64,000 nucleotides of DNA, taken from positions 1 through 64,000 of the forward strand of contig NZ_JAOTIF010000021.1 in assembly GCF_025628885.1 (NCBI RefSeq), given 5' to 3'. The notes under the pieces were generated by a model. The model was given only the letters and a program-made list of their open reading frames with translations. It was not told where the DNA came from and did not search any database. The DNA is from Paraflavisolibacter caeni (GTDB lineage Bacteria; Bacteroidota; Bacteroidia; Chitinophagales; Chitinophagaceae). A program made the translations under genes and the position numbers. Below are positions 18,717-28,977 of the stretch, piece after piece (within the stretch, counting starts at the first letter, position 1; each line of letters starts with the position of its first letter).

Positions 18717-20180
18717 ATGAAAAAAAACATTTTAATAATAGGGTTACTTGCTTTGTTATCAGCAGGTTTTCTCTCCTGTAAAAAGTTTCTGGAAAGAGAT
18801 CCGCTTTCTCAATATACCGATCAGGATCTAGGGTCTACTGATACGGTCAAATACACAACGGCAGGGCAAGCCGAGGCATTGTTGCAGTCTGCATACCAGG
18901 ATTTTAAAAATGAATATTTTATGCTGGACAACTTTGTCAATGGAGATGCACAATCGGATAATGCTTATGCGGGTGCGGATCAAGTACCAAATTTTCAGAT
19001 AGATGAGTTTAGGATCGACGCTACAAATAGCAATGTTTCCAGAGACTGGGCAGATATATATAGCCAGGTCGCAAAAGCCAATACTGTCATTACAAATGTG
19101 CCCCGTATTACTGATCCGGCTTTAACCCAGGAACGCAAGGATCAGATCGTCGGTGAGGCATCATTTATAAGGGCTTATTGTTATTTTGACCTGGTTCGTC
19201 TTTGGGGCGACGTACCACTGGTATTGGAGGAAATCTCATCCATAAGTGCATCCAATATAGAACAGGTATATCCTAAACTTTATCCAAGCCGTTCACCCAA
19301 AGCAGATGTGTATGCACAAATTATTGCAGACCTGCAAACAACTATTGCCAAAGCACCAGCCAGCGGATCAACAAAGTTTATAGGTACGAAAGGAGCAGCA
19401 CATGCGCTACTGGCAAAGGTGTACGCAACCATAGAACCGCATGACTGGACAAAGGTTAATGAACAGGCAGATGCAGTGATTGCAGCTGGGTACAGTTTAT
19501 TGCCACAGTACGATCAGCTTTGGGACAATGCACACGAAAACTCGTCAGAAGCTATTTTTGAAATAGATTGTATTGACTGGAATACCGGCGGCAACTGGGG
19601 AACAGATATGGTTAAGGGAACAGACTGGAAAAAGTTCAACACCCCAACTAATGACCTGGTAAATGCTTTTAATGCAGAAGGCGATAATATAAGAAAGAAT
19701 GCTAGTATCGTATTTGAAGACGTAACCGGCTTATGGACAGACCGTTACTGGCCTGCGACAACCTTTCCTTTCATTAACAAGTACAGAGATCATAGCGGAG
19801 GTCAGAACTTTATTTTGATCCGCCTGGCAGACATTCTTTTATTAAAGGCTGAAGCCTTAACAGAGTTGAATGATTTAACTGGGGCTAAGGCATTACTGAA
19901 CCAGGTACGTAACCGCGCCAAGTTGGGAAATACAACAGCCAATACACAGGCTGACCTAAGGTTAGCGATAGAAAAGGAAAGACGTTTGGAACTTGCCTTT
20001 GAAGGTCACCGTTGGTATGATCTGGTGCGTACCGGCCGGGCCATACCAGTAATGAATGCACAAAAAGATGGAAATGGCGCCAGTCTTGGGTATAATCTTA
20101 CTGAAAACAAATTGATATGGCCTATTCCTCAATCCGAAAGGGATAAGAATACTAATCTTACTCAAAATCCTGGTTACTGA
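18717..20180 (+). CDS. SusD/RagB-family surface glycan-binding lipoprotein
   Basis: 487 residues. Lipoprotein signal with LSC at residues 19-21, so it should be lipidated and exposed on the cell surface. TPR-like helices form the fold; landmarks are EASFIRAYCYFDLVRLWGDVP, RLADILLLKAEAL and ERRLELAFEGHRWYDLVRTG, all hallmark SusD segments. It binds the target glycan and caps the SusC barrel. A strong terminator follows at 20197. Confidence 0.97.
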   Translation: MKKNILIIGLLALLSAGFLSCKKFLERDPLSQYTDQDLGSTDTVKYTTAGQAEALLQSAYQDFKNEYFMLDNFVNGDAQSDNAYAGADQVPNFQIDEFRIDATNSNVSRDWADIYSQVAKANTVITNVPRITDPALTQERKDQIVGEASFIRAYCYFDLVRLWGDVPLVLEEISSISASNIEQVYPKLYPSRSPKADVYAQIIADLQTTIAKAPASGSTKFIGTKGAAHALLAKVYATIEPHDWTKVNEQADAVIAAGYSLLPQYDQLWDNAHENSSEAIFEIDCIDWNTGGNWGTDMVKGTDWKKFNTPTNDLVNAFNAEGDNIRKNASIVFEDVTGLWTDRYWPATTFPFINKYRDHSGGQNFILIRLADILLLKAEALTELNDLTGAKALLNQVRNRAKLGNTTANTQADLRLAIEKERRLELAFEGHRWYDLVRTGRAIPVMNAQKDGNGASLGYNLTENKLIWPIPQSERDKNTNLTQNPGY

Positions 20181-20196
20181 TCCTACTACTATTTAT

Positions 20197-20238
20197 AAAA
20201 GATCCTTTCAATTGTAATATTGGTAGGATCTTTTTTTT
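20197..20238 (+). terminator. Rho-independent terminator after SusD
   Basis: AAAAGATCCT and AGGATCTTTT pair perfectly across an 18-base loop, followed by a run of eight T in all. It should end or weaken transcription between the SusC/SusD pair and the enzyme genes, giving the transporter a higher dose than the hydrolases. Confidence 0.85.
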
Positions 20239-20248
20239 AAATTACTCC

Positions 20249-21640
20249 ATGAATAAAATAACATTTTTTGCACTCATACTTATTCTTTGCATAGGTTGCA
20301 AAAACTCTTCTAAGAGTGACACGGCAATGGAAGTATGGTTAACTGATCCTGTCAAAAACATATTATTTGCAAAGCAGTCTCTAGGCAATATTACTGCAAC
20401 AGGAACAGTGCCGGCAATTGAAGTTAATGAAAAAGAAACCTTCCAAACTATTGATGGCTATGGCCATGCTTTAACTGGCGGCAGTGCGTTTCATTTGTAT
20501 AACATGGATGCCGCTACGCGTGCAGCCCTGCTGAAAGAATTATTTGCTACAGATGGCAACAATATAGGTATAAGTTATTTACGGGTGAGTATAGGTGCTT
20601 CTGATTTGGACGACCATGTTTTTTCTTACGACGATTTGCCGGTAGGACAAACAGATACTGCTATGGAAAAATTCAGCATAGCGGAAGATAAAAAATGGTT
20701 GATCCCTGTTTTAAAAGAAATACTGGCCATTAATCCTGATATAAAAATATTGGGATCGCCCTGGTCGCCACCTGCATGGATGAAAACTAACGACAGCACA
20801 AAAGGTGGTAGTTTAAAACCTGAATATTACAATGCTTATGCGAAGTACTTTGTAAAATACATACAAAGCTTAAAGGCGGAAGGCATCAATATAGATGCCA
20901 TCACTATTCAAAACGAACCCTTGCATCCTGGCAATAACCCCAGCCTGTTAATGTTGGCAGAGCAGCAAGCCGCTTTCCTGAAAAAAAGTTTAGGGCCGGC
21001 ATTCAGGGCAGCAGGCATCACTACAAAAATTATTTTGTACGACCATAATGCGGACAGGCCCGATTATCCCATGAGCATTCTTGCGGATAAAGAAGCAGCG
21101 CAATATGTTGACGGTTCTGCCTTTCACTTGTATGCAGGATCAATAGATACGCTTTCCAAAGTGCACGAGGCTTTTCCTGATAAAAATCTTTACTTCACTG
21201 AGCAATGGGTGGGAGCGCCCGGCAACCTGCCAGAAGATTTAAAATGGAATGTAAAAAATCTACTTATTGGCGGTGCAAGAAACTGGTGCAAAAACTATTT
21301 GCAATGGAACCTGGCAGCCAACTCAAAATGGGAGCCGCACACTCCCGGCGGTTGTACGGAGTGTTTGGGAGCCGTAACCATTGACGGCAACCAGGTAAAA
21401 AGAAATCCAGGGTATTACAACATTGCGCATGCATCAAAATTTGTGCGTCCCGGAAGTGTGCGTATTGCATCTACTATGCCGGAAGGCTTGCCCAATGTGG
21501 CTTTTAAATCACCAGACGGTAAAAAAATTTTGGTAGTATTAAACGAAGCTCCTGCATTAAAATCATTTAAGGTTCTGGATGATGGCAAAAGTTTTTCCAT
21601 TGCATTGAATGCAGGCGCTGTAGCAACATTAGTGTGGTAA
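20249..21640 (+). CDS. GH30-family glycoside hydrolase, lipoprotein
   Basis: 463 residues with a lipobox (LCIGC), so probably lipid-anchored and possibly surface-facing. The GH30 fold shows IDGYGHALTGGSA near the N-terminus, LGSPWSPPAWMKTN, the acid/base E223 in QNEPLHP and the nucleophile E318 in FTEQWVG. A C-terminal beta-sandwich segment follows (KFVRPGSVRIAST). GH30 enzymes of Bacteroidetes cleave beta-1,6-glucans or glucosylceramide-like substrates. It precedes the GH3 gene by 31 bases, suggesting endo plus exo action on one beta-glucan. Confidence 0.93.
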   Translation: MNKITFFALILILCIGCKNSSKSDTAMEVWLTDPVKNILFAKQSLGNITATGTVPAIEVNEKETFQTIDGYGHALTGGSAFHLYNMDAATRAALLKELFATDGNNIGISYLRVSIGASDLDDHVFSYDDLPVGQTDTAMEKFSIAEDKKWLIPVLKEILAINPDIKILGSPWSPPAWMKTNDSTKGGSLKPEYYNAYAKYFVKYIQSLKAEGINIDAITIQNEPLHPGNNPSLLMLAEQQAAFLKKSLGPAFRAAGITTKIILYDHNADRPDYPMSILADKEAAQYVDGSAFHLYAGSIDTLSKVHEAFPDKNLYFTEQWVGAPGNLPEDLKWNVKNLLIGGARNWCKNYLQWNLAANSKWEPHTPGGCTECLGAVTIDGNQVKRNPGYYNIAHASKFVRPGSVRIASTMPEGLPNVAFKSPDGKKILVVLNEAPALKSFKVLDDGKSFSIALNAGAVATLVW

Positions 21641-21671
21641 TCACTCACCAGATAACCGGTAACAGGCAACC

Positions 21672-23903
21672 ATGATAAAACAAATTATAATTATAGTATG
21701 TAGTTTGATATTATGTGCAAACAGCTTTGCCCAACAAAAGAGCATTGAAGAAAAAGTAAATGCGCTGATGAGCAAAATGAATCTAGAAGAAAAAGTGGGA
21801 CAGATGAACCAGTACTCCAGTACCGAAGAACTAACAGGGCCAAAGATGGCATCACCAGATTTGTTAAAAGAAATAAGAGCAGGCAGGTTAGGTTCAGTGC
21901 TCAATATTCGCGGCGTAAAACAAACACGCCAGTTGCAGGAAGCCGCTATGCAAACACGTCTTAAAATACCTTTGCTTTTTGCACATGATGTGATACATGG
22001 CTACCGCGTTACCTTTCCTATACCGCTTGCCGAAGCTGCCAGTTGGGATTTGGATGCAATAGAACTCTCTGCACGTATTGCAGGTAAAGAAGCTGCAGCG
22101 GCAGGCCTGCACTGGACATTTGCACCAATGGTAGATATTTGCCGCGACCCGCGTTGGGGACGGGTTATGGAAGGAGCAGGCGAAGACCCTTATTTAGGTT
22201 CGCTCATTGCAAAGGCTCGTGTGAAAGGTTTTCAGGGCAAAGGCTTTGGCTCTACTGATGCAGTAATGGCATGTGCTAAACACTTTGCAGCATATGGCGC
22301 CGCCATTGGAGGACGCGATTATAACTCTGTTGATATAAGCGGCCGCATGTTGTGGGAAACTTATCTTCCTCCATTCAAAGCTGCTGCTGATGCAGGTGTA
22401 GCTACATTTATGAATTCGTTCAATGACCTGAATGGTGTGCCGGCCAGCGCCAGTACTTATTTACAACGAGATATTCTTAAAGGCAAATGGAATTTCAAAG
22501 GCTTTGTGGTGAGCGACTGGGGCTCTATAGGCGAAATGATACAGCACGGTTATGTAAAAGATAACTATGAGGCTGCCGAAGCCGCTGTTAAAGCCGGTAG
22601 CGATATGGATATGGAAAGCCGCAGTTACATTAACAATTTGGTACAATTGGTAAAAGATAAAAAAGTTCCGGAATCTGTAATAGACGAAGCCGTTAAAAGA
22701 ATACTCACACTGAAATTTAAAATGGGGCTTTTTGATGACCCGTTCCGTTATTGCGATGAAAAACGGGAAGCTGCAACACTTAACACACCCGAACACCAGG
22801 CGGCAGCATTAAGAATGGCGGAGAAAAGTATGGTGTTGCTCAAAAACGAAAATCAATTGCTGCCGCTTAACAAAGAATATAAAACCATTGCACTCATTGG
22901 ACCGATGGCAAAGTCAAATGCCGATATGAAAGGCTTTTGGGCACTCGATTGGGGCAAAGAAGATAATCTTGTATCATTATACGATGGTATGCAGCATAAA
23001 GTAGGCAATACCACGCAACTATTATACTCCAAAGGTTGTGACATTACTGACACCAGCCGCGCTCAATTTACCGAAGCAGTAGCAACCGCACAAAAAGCAG
23101 AGGTGATAATAATGGCCATTGGCGAAGCGCATGATATGAGCGGTGAGGCCAAAAGCCGTGCTAACATTCATTTGCCGGGCGTTCAGGAAGAACTGGTTAA
23201 GGCAATACAAGCCACAGGAAAGCCTTTAATTGTATTAATAATGGCAGGTAGGCCGTTAATATTCAATTGGACGGCTGATAATGCCAATGCTATTTTGTAC
23301 ACATGGTGGTTGGGAAGCCAGGCAGGCAATGCTATGGCCAACGTGTTGTATGGCGATTATAACCCTTCGGGTAAATTGCCAATTACCTTTCCACGGTTTG
23401 AAGGACAAATTCCGCTGTACTATAATTACTTGAATACAGGCCGACCGGCGCAAAATGAAGACATTACATTTTATCGTTCTGGTTATATCGATACGCCCAA
23501 TAGTCCACGTTATCATTTTGGTTACGGCCTTAGTTATACCCAATTCAAATACGAAAATTTGAAACTGAGCGATACGGTAATGAATAAAAACGGAAGTATT
23601 AAAGTTAGTCTTTTGCTTACCAACACAGGCAAATTTGCTGGTGAAGAAGTAGCCCAATTATACCTGCGAGATTATGTTGCAAGTCTCGTGCGTCCTGTAA
23701 AAGAATTGAAAGATTTTAAAAAAGTATACTTGCATCCAGGCGAAACAAAGACCATTGAATTTACTATTGACAAAGAAAAGTTATCGTTTTACAATGCCAG
23801 ATTACTATGGGATTGCGAGCCCGGTACATTTAAGCTGATGATAGGTAGCTCATCAAAGGATATACGCTTGGAAGGTGATTTTGAATTGATGGGCAGCAGA
23901 TAA
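21672..23903 (+). CDS. bglX: GH3 beta-glucosidase (BglX-like)
   Basis: 743 residues, the full length for periplasmic BglX-like enzymes. A signal peptide (about 1-20, ending NSFAQ) is followed by the TIM-barrel domain with KHFAAYGAAIGGRDYN and the nucleophile D282 in VVSDWGS, then the alpha/beta sandwich (GPMAKSNADMKGFW, GEAHDMSGEA) and a fibronectin-III-like domain at the end (LYLRDYVASLVRPVKELK). It probably releases glucose from the non-reducing end of oligosaccharides made by the GH30 enzymes. Confidence 0.95.
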   Translation: MIKQIIIIVCSLILCANSFAQQKSIEEKVNALMSKMNLEEKVGQMNQYSSTEELTGPKMASPDLLKEIRAGRLGSVLNIRGVKQTRQLQEAAMQTRLKIPLLFAHDVIHGYRVTFPIPLAEAASWDLDAIELSARIAGKEAAAAGLHWTFAPMVDICRDPRWGRVMEGAGEDPYLGSLIAKARVKGFQGKGFGSTDAVMACAKHFAAYGAAIGGRDYNSVDISGRMLWETYLPPFKAAADAGVATFMNSFNDLNGVPASASTYLQRDILKGKWNFKGFVVSDWGSIGEMIQHGYVKDNYEAAEAAVKAGSDMDMESRSYINNLVQLVKDKKVPESVIDEAVKRILTLKFKMGLFDDPFRYCDEKREAATLNTPEHQAAALRMAEKSMVLLKNENQLLPLNKEYKTIALIGPMAKSNADMKGFWALDWGKEDNLVSLYDGMQHKVGNTTQLLYSKGCDITDTSRAQFTEAVATAQKAEVIIMAIGEAHDMSGEAKSRANIHLPGVQEELVKAIQATGKPLIVLIMAGRPLIFNWTADNANAILYTWWLGSQAGNAMANVLYGDYNPSGKLPITFPRFEGQIPLYYNYLNTGRPAQNEDITFYRSGYIDTPNSPRYHFGYGLSYTQFKYENLKLSDTVMNKNGSIKVSLLLTNTGKFAGEEVAQLYLRDYVASLVRPVKELKDFKKVYLHPGETKTIEFTIDKEKLSFYNARLLWDCEPGTFKLMIGSSSKDIRLEGDFELMGSR

Positions 23904-23960
23904 TGAGCATGATTTGGAGCTTAAAGGGAATTTGAATAGAAGTTTTATACTCACAACAAT

Positions 23961-24620
23961 ATGATAAAAAATATCATCATACTGTTTATTGCTTTTTTGA
24001 GTGTCACGGATCTTTTCTCACAAGAAAAACCTTTCTGGAATGATATTCAAAAATTCAAAGAGAGTGATAGATTCAATCCGCCTGTGCAAAAAGCCATTGT
24101 GTTTATTGGTAGTTCATCTTTTGCTATGTGGCATGATGTACAGGACTACTTTCCCGGCTATACCATTATCAACAGGAGCTTTGGTGGCTCCACATTGCCC
24201 GATGTGACAGGTTATTTAAATGATATTGTGTTTCCTTATCATCCCAAACAAGTCGTGATATATTGTGGAGATAATGATTTGGCTAATTCGGATACAATTA
24301 CAGCGAACGAGGTATTGCAGAGATTCAAACTTCTATTTCAAAAAATACGCAAGCAACTTCCCTCCATATCCATTGTATATGTTTCTATAAAACCAAGCCC
24401 AAGCAGGAAACATTTAATGACAAAGGCCGCGCAGGCCAATATAATGATACAGAAATACTTAAAGACTCAAAAAAATACCAGCTTTGTTGATGTGTATCAT
24501 AAAATGCTTAATAAAAACGGAAGCATAAGAAGCGATATTTTCTTGCAAGACGAATTGCACATGAATGCAAAAGGATATGCCATCTGGAAACAGGCGATAT
24601 TACCGTATTTAAAAAAATGA
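23961..24620 (+). CDS. Secreted SGNH/GDSL-family hydrolase
   Basis: 219 residues. A signal peptide (about 1-20, ending LFSQ) precedes FIGSSSFAMW (block I serine), NRSFGGS (block II), YCGDNDLAN (block III) and DELHMNAKGY with the catalytic Asp and His. It resembles the lysophospholipase/PAF-acetylhydrolase group, which often serves as carbohydrate esterases in polysaccharide loci. It may remove acyl decorations from the glycan so that the GH enzymes can act. Confidence 0.9.
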   Translation: MIKNIIILFIAFLSVTDLFSQEKPFWNDIQKFKESDRFNPPVQKAIVFIGSSSFAMWHDVQDYFPGYTIINRSFGGSTLPDVTGYLNDIVFPYHPKQVVIYCGDNDLANSDTITANEVLQRFKLLFQKIRKQLPSISIVYVSIKPSPSRKHLMTKAAQANIMIQKYLKTQKNTSFVDVYHKMLNKNGSIRSDIFLQDELHMNAKGYAIWKQAILPYLKK

Positions 24621-24660
24621 ATTTTATCCGTCTTTGTGTGCAACCACAAAACGTAATATT

Positions 24661-26127
24661 ATGAAACATTTTTTATTTACATTGATGATGGGTTTGACAA
24701 CCAACATCATGCTTGCACAAACAAATGAGCAAAACACACAGGCAGAAAGCTCATTTCAACTCCACAACAAAAAGGCCACCGTGTACATGACAGCGAATAA
24801 CACAAATTTTCATTTATCAGTTACCGAAACACTTCAATTTACAGACTTTGTGCAACCTAAGGAAACCGACATTAGTATATTTGTTGACCCTACACACCGT
24901 TTCCAAACTTTTATAGGAATGGGTGGCGCCTTAACAGACGCATCAGCTGAGACATTTGCAAAATTGCCTAAAGACAAGCAACAAGAATTATTGAAAGCAT
25001 ACTACGATCCTAATGCGGGTATAGGCTACACTTTAGCAAGAACTAATATGAACAGTTGCGATTTTTCCAGCGGTAGTTATACATATGTAAAAGATAATGA
25101 TAAAGAGCTAAAAACATTTAGCATAATGCATGACCAACAATACAAAATTCCATTTATAAAACAGGCAATTGCTGCAGCAGGTGGAACGCTAAAACTGTTC
25201 ATCAGTCCATGGAGCCCGCCAGCCTGGATGAAAGATAACAACAATATGCTGCGTGGTGGAAAATTGAAACCTGAATATTATCAGTCATGGGCAAACTATT
25301 ATGTGAAATTTATCAGGGCTTATGAAAAATCAGGTATTCCGGTATGGGGACTCACTGTGCAAAATGAACCTATGGCTACACAAACATGGGAATCGTGCCT
25401 TTACACAGGAGAAGAAGAACGTGACTTCATAAAAAAATACTTAGGGCCTACATTGCAGAAAGAAGGATTAAGCAAAAAAAAATTAATTGCATGGGATCAC
25501 AACAGAGACCTCATGTATCAAAGAGCTTCTACGGTTTTAAACGACCCCGATGCTTCCCAATACGTGTGGGGTATCGGTTATCACTGGTATGAAACCTGGA
25601 CAGGTGCAGGCATGCAATTTGACAATGTGAAAAGAGTAGCAGAAGCATTTCCCGGCAAAAATTTGATTTTTACTGAAGGTTGTATAGAAAAATTTAATAT
25701 AGAAAAAACTAATGATTGGGCTTTGGGTGAAAAATATGGCCGTTCTGTGATAAATGATTTAAACAGTGGTGCATCAGGCTGGACAGATTGGAATGTACTG
25801 CTTGATGAAACAGGTGGCCCAAACCATGTAGGTAACTTTTGTTTTGCACCTGTTCATGCCAATACAAAAACAGGTGAGTTGATTTATACAAATGCTTACC
25901 ACTACTTAGGTCATTTTTCAAAATTCATTCGTCCCGGTGCAAAAAGAATTATATCATCCTCAAGCCGAGACGTGTTGCAAACAACGGCGTTTATCAATGA
26001 ATCAGAACAATTAGTAGTAGTGGTACTAAACTTATCTAATGATAAAATTCCATATTACTTATGGATAAAAGGAAAAGCCGCTAAAACAGAGAGCTTGCCT
26101 CATTCCATAGCAACCATAGTGATATAG
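24661..26127 (+). CDS. GH30-family glycoside hydrolase, secreted
   Basis: 488 residues from the ATG at 24661, which begins a signal peptide (MKHFLFTLMMGLTTNIMLAQ); the upstream ATG at 24634 would put a polar nonapeptide before it. Landmarks are FIGMGGALTDASAE, SPWSPPAWMKDNN, acid/base E236 in QNEPMAT and nucleophile E339 in FTEGCIE. No lipobox, so it should be soluble in the periplasm. It differs strongly from the first GH30 of the locus and is closer to the glucosylceramidase/beta-1,6-glucanase group, so the two probably cut at different places. Confidence 0.93.
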   Translation: MKHFLFTLMMGLTTNIMLAQTNEQNTQAESSFQLHNKKATVYMTANNTNFHLSVTETLQFTDFVQPKETDISIFVDPTHRFQTFIGMGGALTDASAETFAKLPKDKQQELLKAYYDPNAGIGYTLARTNMNSCDFSSGSYTYVKDNDKELKTFSIMHDQQYKIPFIKQAIAAAGGTLKLFISPWSPPAWMKDNNNMLRGGKLKPEYYQSWANYYVKFIRAYEKSGIPVWGLTVQNEPMATQTWESCLYTGEEERDFIKKYLGPTLQKEGLSKKKLIAWDHNRDLMYQRASTVLNDPDASQYVWGIGYHWYETWTGAGMQFDNVKRVAEAFPGKNLIFTEGCIEKFNIEKTNDWALGEKYGRSVINDLNSGASGWTDWNVLLDETGGPNHVGNFCFAPVHANTKTGELIYTNAYHYLGHFSKFIRPGAKRIISSSSRDVLQTTAFINESEQLVVVVLNLSNDKIPYYLWIKGKAAKTESLPHSIATIVI

Positions 26128-26175
26128 AGCTGGCACTTGGTCGACAGACCATATTATTGTATAAACAGAAAGAAT

Positions 26176-28374
26176 ATGAAGCCGTTTTATTGTGTACTAC
26201 TTTTCATTTTTCTTACCATTAACGCCTTCGCTCAGGTTATTTTATTTGATACTAAGTGGCGCTTTACGATGGGCGATAATCCCGAATATAAAAATGAATA
26301 TTACAACGATAGAAATTGGCAACAAGTAGTGGTACCTTCTTCTGCCAAAGGGCGTGAAGGCCTTTGCTGGTACAGGGTGCACTTCAATGTGCCCAAACAT
26401 ATGACTGGCAAAGAACTTGTTTTATTTGCGGGAACCATTGATGCAGCCGATGAAACATTTGTCAATGGAAAGCTGGTAGGAAAAAGCGGCAAATTGCCTC
26501 CAAAAGTGGAAACTGCATGGGATGTGGAAAGGCAATATTCAATTCCTGCAGGAATTGTAAAAGAAAATAATACCATGGCTATTCGCATGTACACGGCACC
26601 GGCCATTGGTGGTATTTACAAGGGAAGACTGGCTTTGATGACAAAAGAAACCTATGAGAAAGAGAAAAAGGAATTAGCGCTTAAAAAGCAATCTTATTTT
26701 CAATTAACTACTTCCAATGGATTAATTTCTGCAGTATATAATAAAGAAACGAATAGAGTGGAAGCAGTATATCCTCACATTTTCAGCGATTATGATTCTG
26801 CAAAATTTGTTGAACCTTTTTTGTACAATGTTGAATTAAAGCAATCTCAGCAACCTGTGTCTGTAAAATATGTTGCCAATACGCATGTCATTGAAGTGAA
26901 GTACAAAAATTTTACTGTAAATTATTTTGCATCTTTTACAACTGGCGAAAAAATATTTTATGCAGTGGTGAAAGGAGTTCCTTCAATTGTTAAAAATATT
27001 TCTTTTAAATACGATGAAGGAAAAGCGCAGGTACAATTAAATGAATGCACTATTATTAAAAATGGTATTGCAGAAAAATATTTTCTATTTGGGTTCACCA
27101 ATGGCTTGCATATTGATGCTACTGTTTTAGAAAAAGAGAGGGCAAGGCTATTACAAAATAATGCATCGTTGTTGACAGAAGAAATACAATATTTGCAATT
27201 GGTGTTTGCACGTTGCCATATACCAGCCAATGCAACTGCTGATGAAAAAAATCTTTTACAACAGTCAGTTTCATTTTTAAAAATGTCGCAGGTGGCAGAA
27301 CAGGAAATATTTCCTTACTCACATGGACAAGTAATTGCTTCTTTGCGTCCGGGTGCATGGTGTATAGCATGGGTGAGGGATGGTTCATTTGCTATTGCTG
27401 CTATGGCAAAACTTGGCATGCATGAAGAAGCAAAAAAAGGATTGGAGTTTATGCTGAAAGCACAGCCCTCTGGGCGTTTCGTGCACTATATTTTCCGTGA
27501 TGGAAAGGATTACGGCATTGGTGTGGATTATCAAATCTCGGCAACACGTTATTTTGGCAATGGCAAAGAAGAATGTGATTTTAATGAAGATGGCCCCAAT
27601 ATTGAAATTGATGACTTTGGACTTTTTCTTTTTGCATTGGATGAGTATATGAAAAATAGTAACGATGTGGAATTCTATAAAAGATGGGAACATGTATTAG
27701 CAACAAAAGTAGCAGATGCAATTGTTCACAATATAGATACCAATGGATTGATACGAAGAGATTCTGGCCCTTGGGAACATCATTTGCCAGGAAGGCAATA
27801 CACCTTTACTTCGGGAGTATGTGCCGAAGGGTTAAAACGCTTTGCTTTATGGCAAAAAAAGCTTGGATACAATTGGCAAAAATATTCTGATGCTGCAGAA
27901 CGACTTTATAATGGCATTGTGCAACACACATTGTATGATAACCGCCTGATAAAAGGCAATGCCAATGACCAATTAGCCACCGACCATTATTTTTATGATG
28001 CAGGTACATTTGAATTATTTGCAAACGGGCTTATCACTAACAAAAAATTATTTGAAACACATATGCAGGCTTATGACAGTGTGTTGAAGGTAAAGGATGA
28101 TATTGGATACATACGCATTTTCAGCAATGATACCTATGAAAATCAGGAATGGCCTTTTGCAGACCTTCGTGTTGCTGTTGCACAAAAATATTTTGGCAAT
28201 AAAACGGTATCAAAAGCTTTGATTGATAAAGTTACAAAGTTGTCAAAAGCTAATTATAACACGATTCCTGAAATTTATAGACTTAAAGATTGTTATTTCC
28301 GCGGCGCTATTCCAATGGTGGGTTATGGTGCAGGAGCTTATGTGCTGGCGTTGCTGGATTATTATGGCAAATAG
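26176..28374 (+). CDS. Secreted GH15-like (alpha/alpha)6-barrel glycoside hydrolase with GH2-like N-terminal domain
   Basis: 732 residues from the ATG at 26176, which starts a signal peptide ending NAFAQ; an in-frame ATG 39 bases upstream gives a polar extension. Residues about 20-160 form a jelly-roll typical of GH2 sugar-binding domains (WYRVHFNVP, FVNGKLVGKSG). The C-terminal two-thirds is an (alpha/alpha)6 barrel with WCIAWVRDGSFAIAAM, IDDFGLFLFAL, RRDSGPWEHH and TFTSGVCAEGL, recalling glucoamylase-type enzymes. The acid residues in WVRDGS and PWEHH are catalytic candidates. Last gene of the polysaccharide locus. The exact family could also be one related to GH15. Confidence 0.8.
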   Translation: MKPFYCVLLFIFLTINAFAQVILFDTKWRFTMGDNPEYKNEYYNDRNWQQVVVPSSAKGREGLCWYRVHFNVPKHMTGKELVLFAGTIDAADETFVNGKLVGKSGKLPPKVETAWDVERQYSIPAGIVKENNTMAIRMYTAPAIGGIYKGRLALMTKETYEKEKKELALKKQSYFQLTTSNGLISAVYNKETNRVEAVYPHIFSDYDSAKFVEPFLYNVELKQSQQPVSVKYVANTHVIEVKYKNFTVNYFASFTTGEKIFYAVVKGVPSIVKNISFKYDEGKAQVQLNECTIIKNGIAEKYFLFGFTNGLHIDATVLEKERARLLQNNASLLTEEIQYLQLVFARCHIPANATADEKNLLQQSVSFLKMSQVAEQEIFPYSHGQVIASLRPGAWCIAWVRDGSFAIAAMAKLGMHEEAKKGLEFMLKAQPSGRFVHYIFRDGKDYGIGVDYQISATRYFGNGKEECDFNEDGPNIEIDDFGLFLFALDEYMKNSNDVEFYKRWEHVLATKVADAIVHNIDTNGLIRRDSGPWEHHLPGRQYTFTSGVCAEGLKRFALWQKKLGYNWQKYSDAAERLYNGIVQHTLYDNRLIKGNANDQLATDHYFYDAGTFELFANGLITNKKLFETHMQAYDSVLKVKDDIGYIRIFSNDTYENQEWPFADLRVAVAQKYFGNKTVSKALIDKVTKLSKANYNTIPEIYRLKDCYFRGAIPMVGYGAGAYVLALLDYYGK

Positions 28375-28977
28375 TTTGGTGATGGTTTCATATGTATGTT
28401 ATATTTCATGTCTCATGCTTCTTCAAACCAACACAGTGAAAGATGTTAGAATGATCTATAAACTGAACTTTTGCCTGAAGCAGAATTCAATAGGAATAAT
28501 TCTTATGAGATTTAAGGGATCTACCTAAATACCTGGGGGATGACGAAGGGGAATTTGAAAATTGGGTGAGGGGAATGATATTAGGAGATTGGTGGGGGAA
28601 AAGTGGTTTTCTAGGCTTTTCCTAGGCTTAGCTATGGATTGAGTAGGGCTTAGGTAGGGCTGAGGAACGAAAGATCAGGGGTAGGATGATGAGAAAGACC
28701 AGGGATTGGCATCTGCCAGAGACGGACACGGGACGAATCAAGAGACGGGGGAGTCTGGGGATGGGAAATAAATGTGCTTTGGAACGAAGGTGGCATACTG
28801 TTGTCCTACTCTAGGTATACTGATGGTATGCTTCAGGTATACTTGAGGTACGAAGGATCCCTACTCGGAAGCTGGAGTTGGGGCGGACAAAAGCGGTCAT
28901 TTCCTGCCATTTGCTGCCAAAACGGCCAGGAGGTTTTTGGTTGTGGATGGGTAGGAGTAGCTTTAGGGGATAAATGG
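28375..28977. other. G-rich spacer after the polysaccharide locus
   Basis: No secure gene. From about 28530 the plus strand is very rich in G (runs such as TGGGGGA, GACGGGGGAG) with short repeated words such as TAGGCTTAGC/TAGGGCTTAGG and GGTATACT. This skew continues into the low-complexity ORF that follows and marks the border between the polysaccharide locus and the decayed mobile patch. Confidence 0.6.
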
